A stretch of DNA of 64,000 nucleotides. Origin: Gammaproteobacteria bacterium. GTDB taxonomy: Bacteria > Pseudomonadota > Gammaproteobacteria > Steroidobacterales > GCA-2729495. The notes below the pieces were generated by a model, which was given only the letters and a program-made list of their open reading frames with translations, searched no databases and had not been told where the DNA came from. Numbering within the stretch: the stretch's first letter is position 1; each line of letters begins with the position of its first letter. Positions 53,120 through 62,769 of the stretch are shown here, one piece after another. A program made the translations under genes and the position numbers. The stretch is from assembly GCA_014337915.1 (NCBI GenBank), contig QUBU01000005.1, positions 80,566-144,565 of the forward strand, in the 5' to 3' direction.

Positions 53120-53125
53120 TACAAT
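53120..53125 (+). promoter_or_regulatory. -10 box upstream of mrp
   Basis: TACAAT matches the -10 consensus at five of six positions and lies 45 bases before the mrp ATG. The upstream sequence is too GC-rich to show a -35. Confidence 0.35.
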
Positions 53126-53170
53126 GTCGCCGGTCGAGCCTGCCTCATACTGTTAACAACGTCACGAATC

Positions 53171-54271
53171 ATGCCGGACCTGCCCGTACACGCCATCGAG
53201 CGTGCCATTGCCACCATCCCCGTCGCCGGACTGGATGCCGACCTCGAGGGCCTGGGGGCCCGGATCGAGGTCGCGGCCGAGGGCGCCGGAGCCGCTTCGG
53301 TCCGGGTCATCCTCGGGTTTCCGGTGCGAGGGCTGCGCGAGGCCCTGGGCAGCGCCATCGAGGCAGCAGTCCGCGGGGCCTGCCAGGCTACGCGGGTGGC
53401 TGTCAGCATCGAGGCGGCCATCGTCGCCCACGCGCCGCAGGGGACGCTGAGCCCGCTGCCGAACGTGCGCAACGTCATCGCCGTGGCCTCCGGCAAGGGC
53501 GGTGTCGGCAAGTCCACCACCGCCGTGAACCTGGCGCTGGCACTGGTGGCGGAAGGTGCCCGCGTCGGCATCCTCGATGCCGACGTGCACGGGCCGAGCC
53601 AGCCGCTGATGCTGGGGCTCTCCGGGCAGAAGCCCGAGAGCCGCGATGGCAAGACCTTCGAGCCCCTCGTGGCCCATGGCCTGGAGGCGATCTCCATCGG
53701 GTTCCTCGTCGACCAGGCCGCACCCGTGATCTGGCGTGGACCCATGGTGACGCAGGCGATATCGCAACTGGCCTTCCAGACCGCATGGCATGACCTCGAC
53801 TACCTGCTGGTGGACCTGCCACCGGGTACCGGCGATGCACAGCTGACCTTGAGCCAGAAGGTGCCGCTGGCCGGGGTCGTCATCGTCACCACGCCGCAGC
53901 AGCTGGCCACCGAGGTCGCAATGCGCGGGCTGCGGATGTTCGAGAAGGTCGGCGCGCCGGTGCTCGGCATCATCGAGAACATGAGCAGCTTCATCTGTCC
54001 CGGCTGCGGCCACGAGGACGCGCTGTTCGGCACCGGGGGAGGCGAGCAGCTGGCGGCTGCCTGTGGCGTGCCGCTGCTCGGCAAGGTGCCGCTCAACAGC
54101 GCGATCCGTGCGCAGACGGACGCCGGCCGGCCACCGCTGGTGGCGGAGCCGCAGGGGCCTGTCGCCCGGCGCTACCGCGAGATTGCCCTGCGGATGGCCG
54201 CCGGGCTCGCACGCCGGCCACTGCCGCGCAGCTATAAGTTCTTCAAGAACGCCACCAGGGACGAGCAGTGA
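53171..54271 (+). CDS. apbC: Iron-sulfur cluster carrier Mrp/ApbC
   Basis: 366 residues. An N-terminal MIP18/DUF59-like domain (about 1-90) is followed by a deviant Walker [15 protein letters not shown] near residue 110, then [28 protein letters not shown] and a CxxC in [12 protein letters not shown] (about 276-279) that holds the bridging cluster. Binds and passes on 4Fe-4S clusters with ATP hydrolysis. The C-terminal [13 protein letters not shown] tail is unusual for its Lys/Phe content. Overlaps dcd by 4 bases, as in several gammaproteobacteria. Confidence 0.94.
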   Translation: MPDLPVHAIERAIATIPVAGLDADLEGLGARIEVAAEGAGAASVRVILGFPVRGLREALGSAIEAAVRGACQATRVAVSIEAAIVAHAPQGTLSPLPNVRNVIAVASGKGGVGKSTTAVNLALALVAEGARVGILDADVHGPSQPLMLGLSGQKPESRDGKTFEPLVAHGLEAISIGFLVDQAAPVIWRGPMVTQAISQLAFQTAWHDLDYLLVDLPPGTGDAQLTLSQKVPLAGVVIVTTPQQLATEVAMRGLRMFEKVGAPVLGIIENMSSFICPGCGHEDALFGTGGGEQLAAACGVPLLGKVPLNSAIRAQTDAGRPPLVAEPQGPVARRYREIALRMAAGLARRPLPRSYKFFKNATRDEQ

Positions 54272-54834
54272 GCATCAAGTCAGACCGCTGGATCCGCCGT
54301 ATGGCGGAGGAGCGCGGCATGATCGAGCCGTTCGCGGCCGGCCAGGTGCGCGAGCAGGACGGCCGGCGCGTGATTTCCTACGGCACGTCGAGCTATGGCT
54401 ACGACGTGCGCTGTGGCCGGCACTTCAAGATCTTCACCAACATCAACTCCACCATCGTCGATCCCAAGGCTTTCGATCCCTCGAGCTTCGTCGACATGGA
54501 GGGCGATGTCTGCATCATTCCGCCGAACTCCTTTGCGCTTGCGGCCACGGTGGAATACTTTCGCATCCCGCGCAATGTCCTCACCGTGTGCCTCGGCAAG
54601 TCGACCTATGCCCGCTGCGGCATCATCGTCAACGTGACGCCGCTGGAGCCGGAATGGGAAGGCCACGTGACGCTGGAGTTTTCCAACACCACGCCGCTGC
54701 CAGCGCGCATCTACGCCAACGAGGGCGTGGCGCAGATGATCTTCTTCGAGTCGGATGAGGTCTGCGAAACCTCGTACCGGGATCGCGGTGGCAAATACCA
54801 GGGCCAGCGCGGCGTCACCCTGCCGCGCACCTGA
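54268..54834 (+). CDS. dcd: dCTP deaminase
   Basis: A 188-residue trimeric enzyme that deaminates dCTP to dUTP, feeding dTMP synthesis. Conserved parts: [14 protein letters not shown] at the N terminus, [37 protein letters not shown] with the catalytic Ser and Arg, and [20 protein letters not shown] containing the general-base Glu. It is monofunctional by length. GTG start overlaps the apbC stop (GTGA). Convergent with purN. Confidence 0.95.
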   Translation: MSIKSDRWIRRMAEERGMIEPFAAGQVREQDGRRVISYGTSSYGYDVRCGRHFKIFTNINSTIVDPKAFDPSSFVDMEGDVCIIPPNSFALAATVEYFRIPRNVLTVCLGKSTYARCGIIVNVTPLEPEWEGHVTLEFSNTTPLPARIYANEGVAQMIFFESDEVCETSYRDRGGKYQGQRGVTLPRT

Positions 54835-54844
54835 GGCCGCCGGT

Positions 54845-55510
54845 TCAGCCTGTCTCGTCGATGATCTCCGGGCCACTGGCCCGCTGCCCGTCGCGCCAGA
54901 CGACGCCGTCACGGCAGACGACCCGGCCTTCGGCCAGCCACTGGATGGCCTGCGGGTAGATCCGGTGCTCGCCGCGCTGTACGCGCTGGCGCAGCGAGTC
55001 CTCGGTTTCGCCCGGGCGGATGCGCACCCGGTACTGGAGGATAGCCGGCCCGGCATCGAGCTCCGGGATCACGAAATGCACGGTCGTGCCGTGCCAGGCA
55101 TCCCCGGCCTCGAGCGCGCGCCGGTAGGTATCCAGGCCCGGGTACAGCGGCAGCAGCGAGGGGTGCACGTTGAGCATCCGGTCGCGGTGGCTGTCGACGA
55201 CCGCGGCGGGCAGGATGCGCATGAAGCCGGCCAGCACCACCAGCTGCGGATCCAGGCGCTGCAATTCGCCCTGCAGCCTGGCGCCAAAGGCCTCGCGGTC
55301 CCCGCAGGCCCTGTAATCCACGGTGATGCCGGGAATCCCGGCCTGGCGTGCGCGATCCAGCGCCAGGACCCCGGGGCGGTCGCTGATCACGCCGACGACG
55401 CGCGCGTCGAGCGTGCCGCTGCGGCTGGCGTCGATGATGGCCTGCAGGTTCGAGCCGCTGCCTGAGACGAGCACCGCGACGCGCAGCGGCGGGCGCCGGG
55501 TTGCGCTCAT
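54845..55510 (-). CDS. purN: Phosphoribosylglycinamide formyltransferase
   Basis: 221 residues. [14 protein letters not shown] is the substrate-binding start. The catalytic triad lies in [14 protein letters not shown] (Asn, His) and [13 protein letters not shown] (Asp). Transfers a formyl group from 10-formyl-tetrahydrofolate to GAR in purine synthesis. Its ATG overlaps the purM stop by 4 bases. A longer in-frame start lies in purM and is rejected. Confidence 0.96.
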   Translation of the reverse strand: MSATRRPPLRVAVLVSGSGSNLQAIIDASRSGTLDARVVGVISDRPGVLALDRARQAGIPGITVDYRACGDREAFGARLQGELQRLDPQLVVLAGFMRILPAAVVDSHRDRMLNVHPSLLPLYPGLDTYRRALEAGDAWHGTTVHFVIPELDAGPAILQYRVRIRPGETEDSLRQRVQRGEHRIYPQAIQWLAEGRVVCRDGVVWRDGQRASGPEIIDETG

Positions 55511-56544
55511 GGATCGATGCGCACCTGGCCCGTGCCCGGTTCGATGCTGCCGATGACCTGCGCCGTTTCGCCGGCATCGCCGAGCAGCGCCAGCGCCAGC
55601 TCGACATCCGCACTGGCGAGCACCACGGTCATGCCGATGCCGCAGTTGAAGGTACGCAGCATCTCGGCATCGGCGATCCGGCCGGTCTTCTGCAGCCAGT
55701 CGAATACCGCCGGCCGGCGCCAGGACGAGCTGCGGATGCGCGCATCGACGCTGGCGGGCAGGACGCGTGCGAGATTGCCCGGCAGCCCGCCGCCAGTGAT
55801 GTGCGCGAGGCCCCTGACCTCGCAGGCAGCGATGAGCTTGAGCAGGCTGCGTACATAGAGGCGGGTGGGGGTCAGCAAGTGCTGCGCGAGGCTGGTGCTG
55901 CCTTCCCAGGGGCGCCCCGCTGCGGCCGGATCCAGGGCGAGGATGCGGCGGACCAGCGAGTAGCCGTTGGAATGCGGCCCCGAGGAGGCGAGTCCCAGGA
56001 CCACATCGCCCGGCGCAATGCGGCTGCCGTCGATGATGCGGTCGCGGTTGACGATGCCCACCGCGAAGCCGGCGAGGTCGATGTCCCCCGGGGCGTACAT
56101 GCCCGGCATTTCCGCGGTTTCGCCGCCGAGCAGGGCGCAGCCGCTCTGTTCGCAGCCGGCGGCGATGCCGCGGATCACGGCCTCCGCCTGGTCGAGGGAG
56201 AGCTGGCCGGTGGCGTAGTAATCGAGGAAGAACAGCGGCTCGGCGCCCTGCACCACGACATCGTTCACGCACATGGCCACCAGGTCGATGCCGATGGTGT
56301 CGAGCTTGCCGAGGTCGAGGGCCAGGCGCAGCTTGGTGCCCACGCCGTCGGTGCCGGCCACCAGCACCGGACGGGGGAAGCGGCCGGTGTCGATCTCGAA
56401 GAGGCCGCCGAAGCCACCGATGCCGCCGAGCAGGCCGGGGCGTGCGGTGCGGCGCGCCAGCGGCTTGATGCGCTCGACCAGCGCGTCACCGGCATCGATG
56501 TCGACGCCGGCGTCCTTGTAGGTCAGGGATGGATCGGGGCTCAT
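55507..56544 (-). CDS. purM: Phosphoribosylformylglycinamidine cyclo-ligase
   Basis: 345 residues, standard length. [19 protein letters not shown] and [20 protein letters not shown] are the ATP- and substrate-binding signatures, with [16 protein letters not shown] and THITGGG-type [12 protein letters not shown] further on. Closes the imidazole ring to give AIR. The purM-purN pair faces a DUF2066 gene across a short region whose CTATAATAG element reads as a -10 on either strand. Confidence 0.97.
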   Translation of the reverse strand: MSPDPSLTYKDAGVDIDAGDALVERIKPLARRTARPGLLGGIGGFGGLFEIDTGRFPRPVLVAGTDGVGTKLRLALDLGKLDTIGIDLVAMCVNDVVVQGAEPLFFLDYYATGQLSLDQAEAVIRGIAAGCEQSGCALLGGETAEMPGMYAPGDIDLAGFAVGIVNRDRIIDGSRIAPGDVVLGLASSGPHSNGYSLVRRILALDPAAAGRPWEGSTSLAQHLLTPTRLYVRSLLKLIAACEVRGLAHITGGGLPGNLARVLPASVDARIRSSSWRRPAVFDWLQKTGRIADAEMLRTFNCGIGMTVVLASADVELALALLGDAGETAQVIGSIEPGTGQVRIDP

Positions 56545-56605
56545 GGGGGTCCTGTGACAGCGCGGGCGCCGGCTGGAGTTGGGGGGTGTTGCTGCCGACC
56601 GTGTC

Positions 56606-56611
56606 TATAAT
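56606..56611 (+). promoter_or_regulatory. -10 box for the DUF2066 gene (possibly bidirectional)
   Basis: TATAAT, perfect consensus, 24 bases before the DUF2066 ATG. The surrounding CTATAATAG reads TATTAT on the other strand, so it may also serve purM. No -35 at ideal spacing was found for either direction. Confidence 0.45.
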
Positions 56612-56634
56612 AGAGCAGGCATGGGAGCGGGCGC

Positions 56635-57678
56635 ATGATCCACATTTCCGGGAGCCAGGCAAGGATCGTACTGCTGTTGTTGCTCCTGGCGCTCGCTGGC
56701 CTGCCGGCGATGGCCATGGCCGCGCGGGTTACTGATCTTTTTGCGGCATCGGTACCCGCCAGCACGGCTTCGACGACGGGAAATGCGGCGGCCTTCGCCG
56801 TGGCGCTGCGCCAGGTGCTGGTGAAGGCCTCCGGCCGGCAGGCGGCAGCCGAACCCGCGGTGATTGCGACCTTCGGTGATCCGGGCGCCCTGGTCCAGCA
56901 ATACCGACGTGACCCGGCCGGCAACCTCTGGGTGCAGTTCGATCCGGCGGCGATACGTCGCGGCCTTGCTGCCGCAAACCTGCCGGCCTGGGCCGAGGAT
57001 CGGCCGGGCACGCTGGTCTGGCTGGCGTACGACAACGGCGCCGGGGATCGCGACATCGTCCCGGGAAGTGGCGGGACCGGCGTGGCCGTTGCGCTGCGCG
57101 AGCAGTTGCTCGAGGCCGCAGCCGGCCGCGGCGTGCCGCTGCTGCTGCCGCTGCGTGACTCGCAGGAGCTCGAGGCGCCGGGCGTCGGGGATGTGTGGGG
57201 CGAGTTCACCGATGTGATTCGCCGTGCTTCGGTACGTTACCAGGCCGACGTCATCCTCGTGGGCCGCGCCAGGCTGTTCGCCCAGGGCCCGGCCGACGTG
57301 CGCTGGACGCTGCTGGCGGGCGCCCAGCGTGCGGACTGGCGTGGAGGCATCACCGATGGCCCGGGTGGGCTGGCCGAGCGCCTGGCGGCAGATGTTGCGG
57401 TGGCACCGGCCGGGCAGGGCAGCGTCAGGCTGGCGGTGAGCGGGGTCCAGACCTTCGACCAGTACGGGGGCCTGCTCACCTACCTGGCCGGCCTGGGCGT
57501 CGTGCAATCGGTCGCCGTGGCCGACATCCGCGGCGAATACCTGAGCTTCGACCTGCAGCTGCGGTCCGATACCGCGGAGCTTGCCCGGCAGCTCGCCACC
57601 CGGCGCGTCCTCGAGCCCGACCCCGCGGCTGGCGCCGGCGACGGGTTGTTCCACTACCGGCTGGCGGGCCAGCCCTAG
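56635..57678 (+). CDS. DUF2066-containing exported protein
   Basis: 347 residues with a signal peptide (LLLLLLALAGLPAMAMA). The DUF2066 mark is the early block AFAVALRQVLVKASGRQAAA and the following LVQQYRRDP and WVQFDPAAIRRGL. DUF2066 proteins are usual neighbours of purM and hda in gammaproteobacteria; none has a known function. The C-terminal half (about 215-335) is a second alpha/beta domain. Ends 9 bases before the CDP-alcohol phosphatidyltransferase gene. Confidence 0.85.
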   Translation: MIHISGSQARIVLLLLLLALAGLPAMAMAARVTDLFAASVPASTASTTGNAAAFAVALRQVLVKASGRQAAAEPAVIATFGDPGALVQQYRRDPAGNLWVQFDPAAIRRGLAAANLPAWAEDRPGTLVWLAYDNGAGDRDIVPGSGGTGVAVALREQLLEAAAGRGVPLLLPLRDSQELEAPGVGDVWGEFTDVIRRASVRYQADVILVGRARLFAQGPADVRWTLLAGAQRADWRGGITDGPGGLAERLAADVAVAPAGQGSVRLAVSGVQTFDQYGGLLTYLAGLGVVQSVAVADIRGEYLSFDLQLRSDTAELARQLATRRVLEPDPAAGAGDGLFHYRLAGQP

Positions 57679-57687
57679 GCCACGGCC

Positions 57688-58248
57688 ATGCGCATGCCCA
57701 GGTCATCGGACATCCCGAACCTGATCTGCATCCTGCGGATGCTGCTCGTGCTGCCCATCGTGGTGTCGCTGCTCGAGGATCGCATCGGCATCGCCCTGGT
57801 GCTGGTGGCCATTGCCGGCATCTCCGACGGGCTCGACGGCTTCCTCGCCAAACATTTCCATTGGCAGAGCCGCCTCGGCGGGCTGCTCGATCCACTGGCG
57901 GACAAGCTGCTGCTGGTGTCGCTGTTCGTCACGCTCGCCCTGCAGGCACTGATTCCGGCCTGGCTGGCTATCGTGGTTGTGAGCCGTGACCTGGTCATCG
58001 TCAGCGGCGGCGTGCTCTACAACAGCCTGGTCGGCCCGGTCCAGCCGGAGCCCTCCGGCGCCAGCAAGCTCAACACTCTTGCCCAGCTGCTGCTCATCCT
58101 CGCCGTGCTGCTCCAGCGCGCCATGGGCTGGGCGCTGGAACCGCTGGTGACCGTGGCGGGTGCCGCGGTACTCGTCACCAGCGTGGTCAGCGGCCTGCAC
58201 TACGTGATCCGCTGGAGCCGCAAGGCACTGGCGCTGCGCGCTGCCTGA
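57688..58248 (+). CDS. CDP-alcohol phosphatidyltransferase (PgsA-like)
   Basis: A 186-residue integral membrane enzyme with about five helices. The family motif D-G-x2-D-G-x8-G-x3-D-x3-D is complete: ISDGLDGFLAKHFHWQSRLG then LLDPLADK. It moves a phosphatidyl group from CDP-diacylglycerol to a small alcohol such as glycerol 3-phosphate. This copy next to hda is usually a second, shorter paralogue of PgsA; its substrate is not established. Followed by hda after 8 bases. Confidence 0.88.
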   Translation: MRMPRSSDIPNLICILRMLLVLPIVVSLLEDRIGIALVLVAIAGISDGLDGFLAKHFHWQSRLGGLLDPLADKLLLVSLFVTLALQALIPAWLAIVVVSRDLVIVSGGVLYNSLVGPVQPEPSGASKLNTLAQLLLILAVLLQRAMGWALEPLVTVAGAAVLVTSVVSGLHYVIRWSRKALALRAA

Positions 58249-58256
58249 GCCGCGAC

Positions 58257-58961
58257 ATGCAGGACATGCGGCAACTGGCGCTGGACATCCGGCTGGCGGA
58301 TCACGCGGTGTTCGACAGCTTTCATGCAGGCTCCAATGCACTGGCCGTCGCGACCCTGCGCGGCATGGCTACCGGCGAGCGCCCGCCCGCCGCCTGGATC
58401 TGGGGACTGCACGCTGCCGGCAAGAGCCACCTGCTGCAGGCCACTGTGGCCCTGGCCCATGCGGCTGGCGCATCGACGGCCTGGCTGCCGCTGGCCGACC
58501 TGGTGCGCATGCCCGCGACGCTGCTCGATGGTATGGGCGGGCTGCACCTGGTCGCGCTGGATGACATCGCCGCGGTGGCCGGGAACCCCACCTGGGAACG
58601 GGCGCTGCTGCGTCTGTACGAACAACTGATGGCTGGAGGTGGCCGGTTGCTGGTGGCGGGTGGCGCGCCGCCCGCGGCGAGTGGCATCGAGCTGCCCGAC
58701 CTGCGCTCACGGTTCTCGGCCGGGGCGGTGTTTCGCCTCGAGCCGCTCGCCGAGGCGGACTGCCGGCAGGCGTTGCAGCGGCGTGCGCAGTGGCGGGGCT
58801 TCAGCCTTCCCGACGACACCGCCGACTACCTGCTGGCGCGGGTCGGGCGCGACACCGGCAGCCTGTTCCGCCTGCTCGACAGGCTGGACCGCGCGGCACT
58901 GGCGGCGCAGCGGCGACTGACCATTCCGTTCGTGCGCTCGGTCCTTGAGGCAGGCGAGTGA
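58257..58961 (+). CDS. hda: DnaA regulatory inactivator Hda
   Basis: 234 residues. An AAA+ protein related to DnaA domain III that, with the sliding clamp, stimulates ATP hydrolysis by DnaA and so prevents re-initiation. The clamp-binding peptide is near the N terminus (RQLALDIRL, a QL-x-L-x-[IL] motif). Walker A is GLHAAGKSHLL, Walker B is LHLVALDDIA and the arginine-finger region is DLRSRFSAG. ATG 58257 or 58266 could be the start. Convergent with the DUF2069 gene. Confidence 0.94.
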   Translation: MQDMRQLALDIRLADHAVFDSFHAGSNALAVATLRGMATGERPPAAWIWGLHAAGKSHLLQATVALAHAAGASTAWLPLADLVRMPATLLDGMGGLHLVALDDIAAVAGNPTWERALLRLYEQLMAGGGRLLVAGGAPPAASGIELPDLRSRFSAGAVFRLEPLAEADCRQALQRRAQWRGFSLPDDTADYLLARVGRDTGSLFRLLDRLDRAALAAQRRLTIPFVRSVLEAGE

Positions 58962-58965
58962 GCCG

Positions 58966-59268
58966 TCAGCGGCGACGGATCGAGTCCAGTGCGGCGAGGA
59001 AGATGCCGACCGTCAGCAGTGAAAAGAGCAGGGCGCGCCTGCGTCCGGGCGGATCGGTGAGGATCTCCATCACGCCGTAGCTGAAGTAGACCAGCATGGT
59101 GCTGGCGGTGACCACGGCCCAGGTCCGCGTCGGCCAGCGGGCCGCCAGCAGCAGCGCAACCAGTGGCAGGATGGCGAGGAGGGTACCTGGCTGCGGCGGC
59201 AGACCAATCATCAGCCCGAGCAGCAGCAGCCCGGCCAGCGCCGCCCGGCGTGAGAGCGCGGCGCTCAC
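58966..59268 (-). CDS. DUF2069 membrane protein
   Basis: 100 residues, three to four membrane helices (LAGLLLLGLMIGL, LLAILPLVALLLAARW, STMLVYFSYGVMEI, LLFSLLTVGIFLAAL). YFSYGVMEILTDP is characteristic of DUF2069, small proteins usually found beside wrbA in gammaproteobacteria. Function unknown. The start is a GTG overlapping the WrbA-like stop (GTGA). Longer open frames upstream lie inside the WrbA-like gene. Confidence 0.82.
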   Translation of the reverse strand: MSAALSRRAALAGLLLLGLMIGLPPQPGTLLAILPLVALLLAARWPTRTWAVVTASTMLVYFSYGVMEILTDPPGRRRALLFSLLTVGIFLAALDSIRRR

Positions 59269-59873
59269 CGCGGGCGGGCAGGCGTGAGGCGCAGCGCCAC
59301 CTCGGCGACACGGCGACCGAGATGCAGGGCGATGCGCGCTTCTTCCTCGCTCAACGTGGTCTGCGCCGCTTCCGGCGCCAGGTGCGAGGCGCCGTAAGGG
59401 CCGCCGCCAGCCCGCGTGGCCGACACCGCGCCTTCGGTGTAGGGCACGCCGACCAGCAGCATGCCGTGGTGCAGGAGGGGCAGCGCCATGGACAGCAGCG
59501 TGGATTCCTGGCCGCCATGCATCGAGCTGCCCGAGGTGAAGACACCAGCGGGTTTGCCACTCAGGCTGCCGTTGAGCCATTCGGTGCCGCTGCCGTCGAG
59601 AAAGTGTTTGAGCGCTGCGGCCATACCGCCAAACCGGGTCGGGCTGCCGAGCAGCAGGCCGGCGCAGTCGCCGAGATCGTTGAGCGTGGCGTAGGGCGGG
59701 CCACTGGCCGGGATCGCTGGCAGGCGTTCACCCGCCTGCGCCGTCACCGGCGGGACGGTACGCAGGCGCGCAGCCACCCCGGGGACTGCGTTGACGCCCC
59801 GGGCGACCTGGCTGGCCAGCGCGGCGACCGAGCCATGGCGCGAGTAGTACAGGACCAGTACTTCGAGGTTCAT
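59265..59873 (-). CDS. wrbA: WrbA-type NAD(P)H:quinone oxidoreductase
   Basis: A 202-residue flavodoxin-like FMN enzyme that reduces quinones by two electrons. The FMN phosphate loop is VLYYSRHGSVAALASQV, and GSPTRFGGMAAALKHFLD and FTSGSSMHGGQESTLLSM are WrbA signatures. YTEGAVSATRAGGGPYGASH closes the flavin site. Cytosolic tetramer in known members. Coupled to the DUF2069 gene downstream. Confidence 0.93.
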   Translation of the reverse strand: MNLEVLVLYYSRHGSVAALASQVARGVNAVPGVAARLRTVPPVTAQAGERLPAIPASGPPYATLNDLGDCAGLLLGSPTRFGGMAAALKHFLDGSGTEWLNGSLSGKPAGVFTSGSSMHGGQESTLLSMALPLLHHGMLLVGVPYTEGAVSATRAGGGPYGASHLAPEAAQTTLSEEEARIALHLGRRVAEVALRLTPARPR

Positions 59874-59944
59874 GGCCGGCTATTCTAGCGGCCATGCCGC
59901 GGACTTTTCCTGCGGCTCACGGCGTTACCACGACAGGCGGGTCC

Positions 59945-60226
59945 ATGACAGCGGATGACACAGCGCTGCGATTCATCGTCGCAGGAAAGGTGCAGGGTGT
60001 GTTCTTTCGCGCCAGCACCGCCAGGGAGGCCGCGCGCCTCGGCCTGCGCGGCCATGCCATCAACCTGGCCGACGGGCGCGTGGAAGTACTGGCCGTGGGT
60101 CCTGCGCCGGCCGTCGCGGAACTGGGCCGCTGGCTGCAGCGCGGCCCGCCGGCGGCGCAGGTGACGCGCGTGGACAGCGAACCGGTGACCGGACCGATAG
60201 CCGGTGACGGGTTCCGTACCGGCTAG
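59945..60226 (+). CDS. acyP: Acylphosphatase
   Basis: 93 residues, the normal size. FIVAGKVQGVFFRAST holds the phosphate-binding loop and catalytic Arg, and HAINLADGRVEVLAVG contains the catalytic Asn. Hydrolyses acyl phosphates such as acetyl phosphate. ATG 59945 starts the fold properly; an earlier in-frame ATG at 59894 adds 17 residues of low-complexity text. Stands alone between the WrbA-like and sulfatase genes, both on the other strand. Confidence 0.9.
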   Translation: MTADDTALRFIVAGKVQGVFFRASTAREAARLGLRGHAINLADGRVEVLAVGPAPAVAELGRWLQRGPPAAQVTRVDSEPVTGPIAGDGFRTG

Positions 60227-60244
60227 CACGACGATGCCCGGCCC

Positions 60245-62599
60245 TCAGTGCAGGTACCTGATATCCAGCCGGCCGATGCGACCGTTGAACGCAAACGGGG
60301 CACGGTCGAAGTAGGCAGCGGATACCGGCGAGTAGCTGTCGGTGCCGACATCGAAGGCATCGTTCGCCGTGAATGCCAGCGCAGCGGTGCGCGGCACGGT
60401 GCCCGTCGCCACTTCCTTGCCGTTGACACGAATGGTGACCGCCGCCGCGCCCCTGGGCGTCGCGATATGCGTCTCGACCTCGATGGTGGCCTTTCCCGTG
60501 GGCAGGGCATCCCTGGCTTCGATGCGCGTGCGCTCGATCTCGAACAGGTTGTACTCGTAGGCGAGCTTTCCGTCCTCGACCCACAACGCCAGGCCGCCCG
60601 AGAAGGCACCGAGCGCGTAGAGCACCCCCGCGGACCCGGGCTGGAGATCAGCCTCGATCTGCACGAGATTGCTGCGTGCCCCCAGCTTGGGCCCGGCGAA
60701 TTCCGGAACGCCCACCACGTCCTGCGTGTAGTGGAACTCGGTGGCAGGGTTCTGCGGCGCTGACTGCGGGCTCCAGACGATCGACCAGAGTCCGCCGCCG
60801 ACCGGGTAGACATGATTGGCATGTGCTTCCCGATCGAACAGTTGCTTCATTTCCGCGACCTTGTCCGGATGGCTTGCGGCGACGTCCGTGGCCTGGGAGA
60901 AGTCCTTCTTCAGGTCATAGAGCAGCCAGGAATCCTTGTCCGGGCTCCAGGTGGCGATGCTCGGCGGCAGGCCGGGCACCCAGGGGATGCGTGGGCCCCA
61001 TGCGGCAGCGAACCAGCCATCGGCGTAGATGCCGCGGTCACCCATGATCTCGAAGTACTGCGGGCCCTTGCGTCCCGGTGCCCTGGCATCGCTGAAGGTA
61101 TAGGTCATGCTGATGCCGTCCAGCGGCTGCTGGGTCACGCCGTCGACCTCCTGCGGCGCCTGGATGCCGAGCACGTCGTAGATGGTGGGCACCACGTCGT
61201 TGACGTGATGGAACTGCGCCCGCACCGTCTTGTCGGCCTTGATCGACTTTGGCCAGCTCACGGCAAGCGGCGTGCGGGTTCCGCCAAAATGGCTGGCGTT
61301 CAGCTTGGTGCCCTGGAATGGCGTGGATCCCGCCCATGCCCAGCCCGCGTGGTACATGTTGTCGGTCTTGTTGCTGCCGAGGGCGTCCAGGCCGCCGAGG
61401 TCCTCGAGCGCCCGCAGGTGATCCTTGATCTCGGAACGGATGCCGTTTTGCGCCAGCAGCTCGCTGATGGTGCCGAGCTGCCCCTCCGCGCTGGAACCGT
61501 TGTCGCCCCAGACGTAGAAGATCAGCGTGTTGTCGCGCAGGCCCAGCCGCTCGAGTTCGTCGATGAGCCGGCCGGCCTGCGTGTCGGCATGCTCGGTATA
61601 GCCGGCGAAGACTTCCATCAGCCGGGTCTGGAAGGCCTTCTCATCCGGCGGGACGCTGTCCCAGGCTGCCAGCGTGGCCGGACGGGCCGTGAGCCTGGTG
61701 TCGGCGGGGATCCAGCCGAGCTTCTTCTGGCGCGCAAAGATTTCCTTGCGCAATTCATCCCAGCCCTGGTCGAAGCGGCCTTTGTACCGGTCGGCCCATT
61801 CCCTGAAGATGTGATGCGGGCCATGCGAGGCACCTGGCGCCCAATACATGAAGAACGGCTGGTCCGGGGCGATGGCGTGCTGGCGGCGCAGCCAGGTCAC
61901 GGCCTTGTCGGTCATGTCCTCGGTGAAGTGGTAGCCCTCACGGTGTGGCGCGGGCAGGCGCACCGTGTTCTCCACGATCGCAGGTTCCCACTGGGAAGAT
62001 TCGCCGGCAAGGAAGCCATAGAAGTAGTCGAAACCGACCAGGCGCCCCGTTGGCCAGCGGTCATACGGCCCCTGGCTCGTGGTCTGTTCGGCGGGCGTGT
62101 TGTGCCACTTGCCGAAAGCCGCCGTGTTGTAGCCGTAGTACCCCAGCACCTTGGCGACGGAGGCCGTCGTTGCTGGCCAATGGCCGGTGTAGCCGTCCCA
62201 GTCGTTGGCGAGTTCGGCGATCTGCCCGAAGCCGCTGCGATGATGATTGCGGCCGGTGAGCAGCGAGGCGCGGGTCGGCGAGCACATCGCCGCATTATTG
62301 AAGGAGTTGTAGGAAATGCCACTCCTGGCGATGCGGTCCAGCGTCGGTGTGCGGATCGGGCCACCGTAGGTGCTGGGCAGCGCCGGCCCGACATCGTCCA
62401 GCATGATGATCAGGACATTCGGTGCATTGGCCGGCAGGTGGTTCGCCGGCGGTGCCGGCGAATACTTCGACTGGGCGATGGTCGGCCCCGCGGTACTGCC
62501 GGATGGTTGCGCTGGAAATGGCAAGCTCTGCTGGGCCAGGCCAGGAGTTGCCAGCAACAGGGAGGCCAGAAGCCCCGCCAGCCTGAAGCGCTCGTTCAT
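60245..62599 (-). CDS. Secreted arylsulfatase (type I, formylglycine)
   Basis: 784 residues with a signal peptide (LLASLLLATPGLA). The sulfatase signature CSPTRASLLTGRNHHRSGFG is intact; its Cys would be oxidised to formylglycine. Metal ligands appear in IIMLDDVG and YVWGDNGSSAEG. The last 150 residues form an extra beta-rich domain (LQPGSAGVLYALGAFSGG) common to large periplasmic arylsulfatases. Likely substrates are sulfate esters of aromatics, sterols or glycans. No formylglycine-generating enzyme is in this window. A strong GGGGGAG precedes the ATG. Monocistronic. Confidence 0.93.
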   Translation of the reverse strand: MNERFRLAGLLASLLLATPGLAQQSLPFPAQPSGSTAGPTIAQSKYSPAPPANHLPANAPNVLIIMLDDVGPALPSTYGGPIRTPTLDRIARSGISYNSFNNAAMCSPTRASLLTGRNHHRSGFGQIAELANDWDGYTGHWPATTASVAKVLGYYGYNTAAFGKWHNTPAEQTTSQGPYDRWPTGRLVGFDYFYGFLAGESSQWEPAIVENTVRLPAPHREGYHFTEDMTDKAVTWLRRQHAIAPDQPFFMYWAPGASHGPHHIFREWADRYKGRFDQGWDELRKEIFARQKKLGWIPADTRLTARPATLAAWDSVPPDEKAFQTRLMEVFAGYTEHADTQAGRLIDELERLGLRDNTLIFYVWGDNGSSAEGQLGTISELLAQNGIRSEIKDHLRALEDLGGLDALGSNKTDNMYHAGWAWAGSTPFQGTKLNASHFGGTRTPLAVSWPKSIKADKTVRAQFHHVNDVVPTIYDVLGIQAPQEVDGVTQQPLDGISMTYTFSDARAPGRKGPQYFEIMGDRGIYADGWFAAAWGPRIPWVPGLPPSIATWSPDKDSWLLYDLKKDFSQATDVAASHPDKVAEMKQLFDREAHANHVYPVGGGLWSIVWSPQSAPQNPATEFHYTQDVVGVPEFAGPKLGARSNLVQIEADLQPGSAGVLYALGAFSGGLALWVEDGKLAYEYNLFEIERTRIEARDALPTGKATIEVETHIATPRGAAAVTIRVNGKEVATGTVPRTAALAFTANDAFDVGTDSYSPVSAAYFDRAPFAFNGRIGRLDIRYLH

Positions 62600-62769
62600 A
62601 GGTTTCTCCCCCTCGCGGCATTTTTTTGCCGATCACGTGTACAGGCACGTGGCCTGCAGTACTGGTGTCGCCGCGAATTCTGCTGCACCGCGAACCCCAG
62701 GTGGCACGCTAACACCCTGCATGCGGTGTGCGCAACCCGCATGCCTGTGGTATCGCGGCCCGGGCGGCG

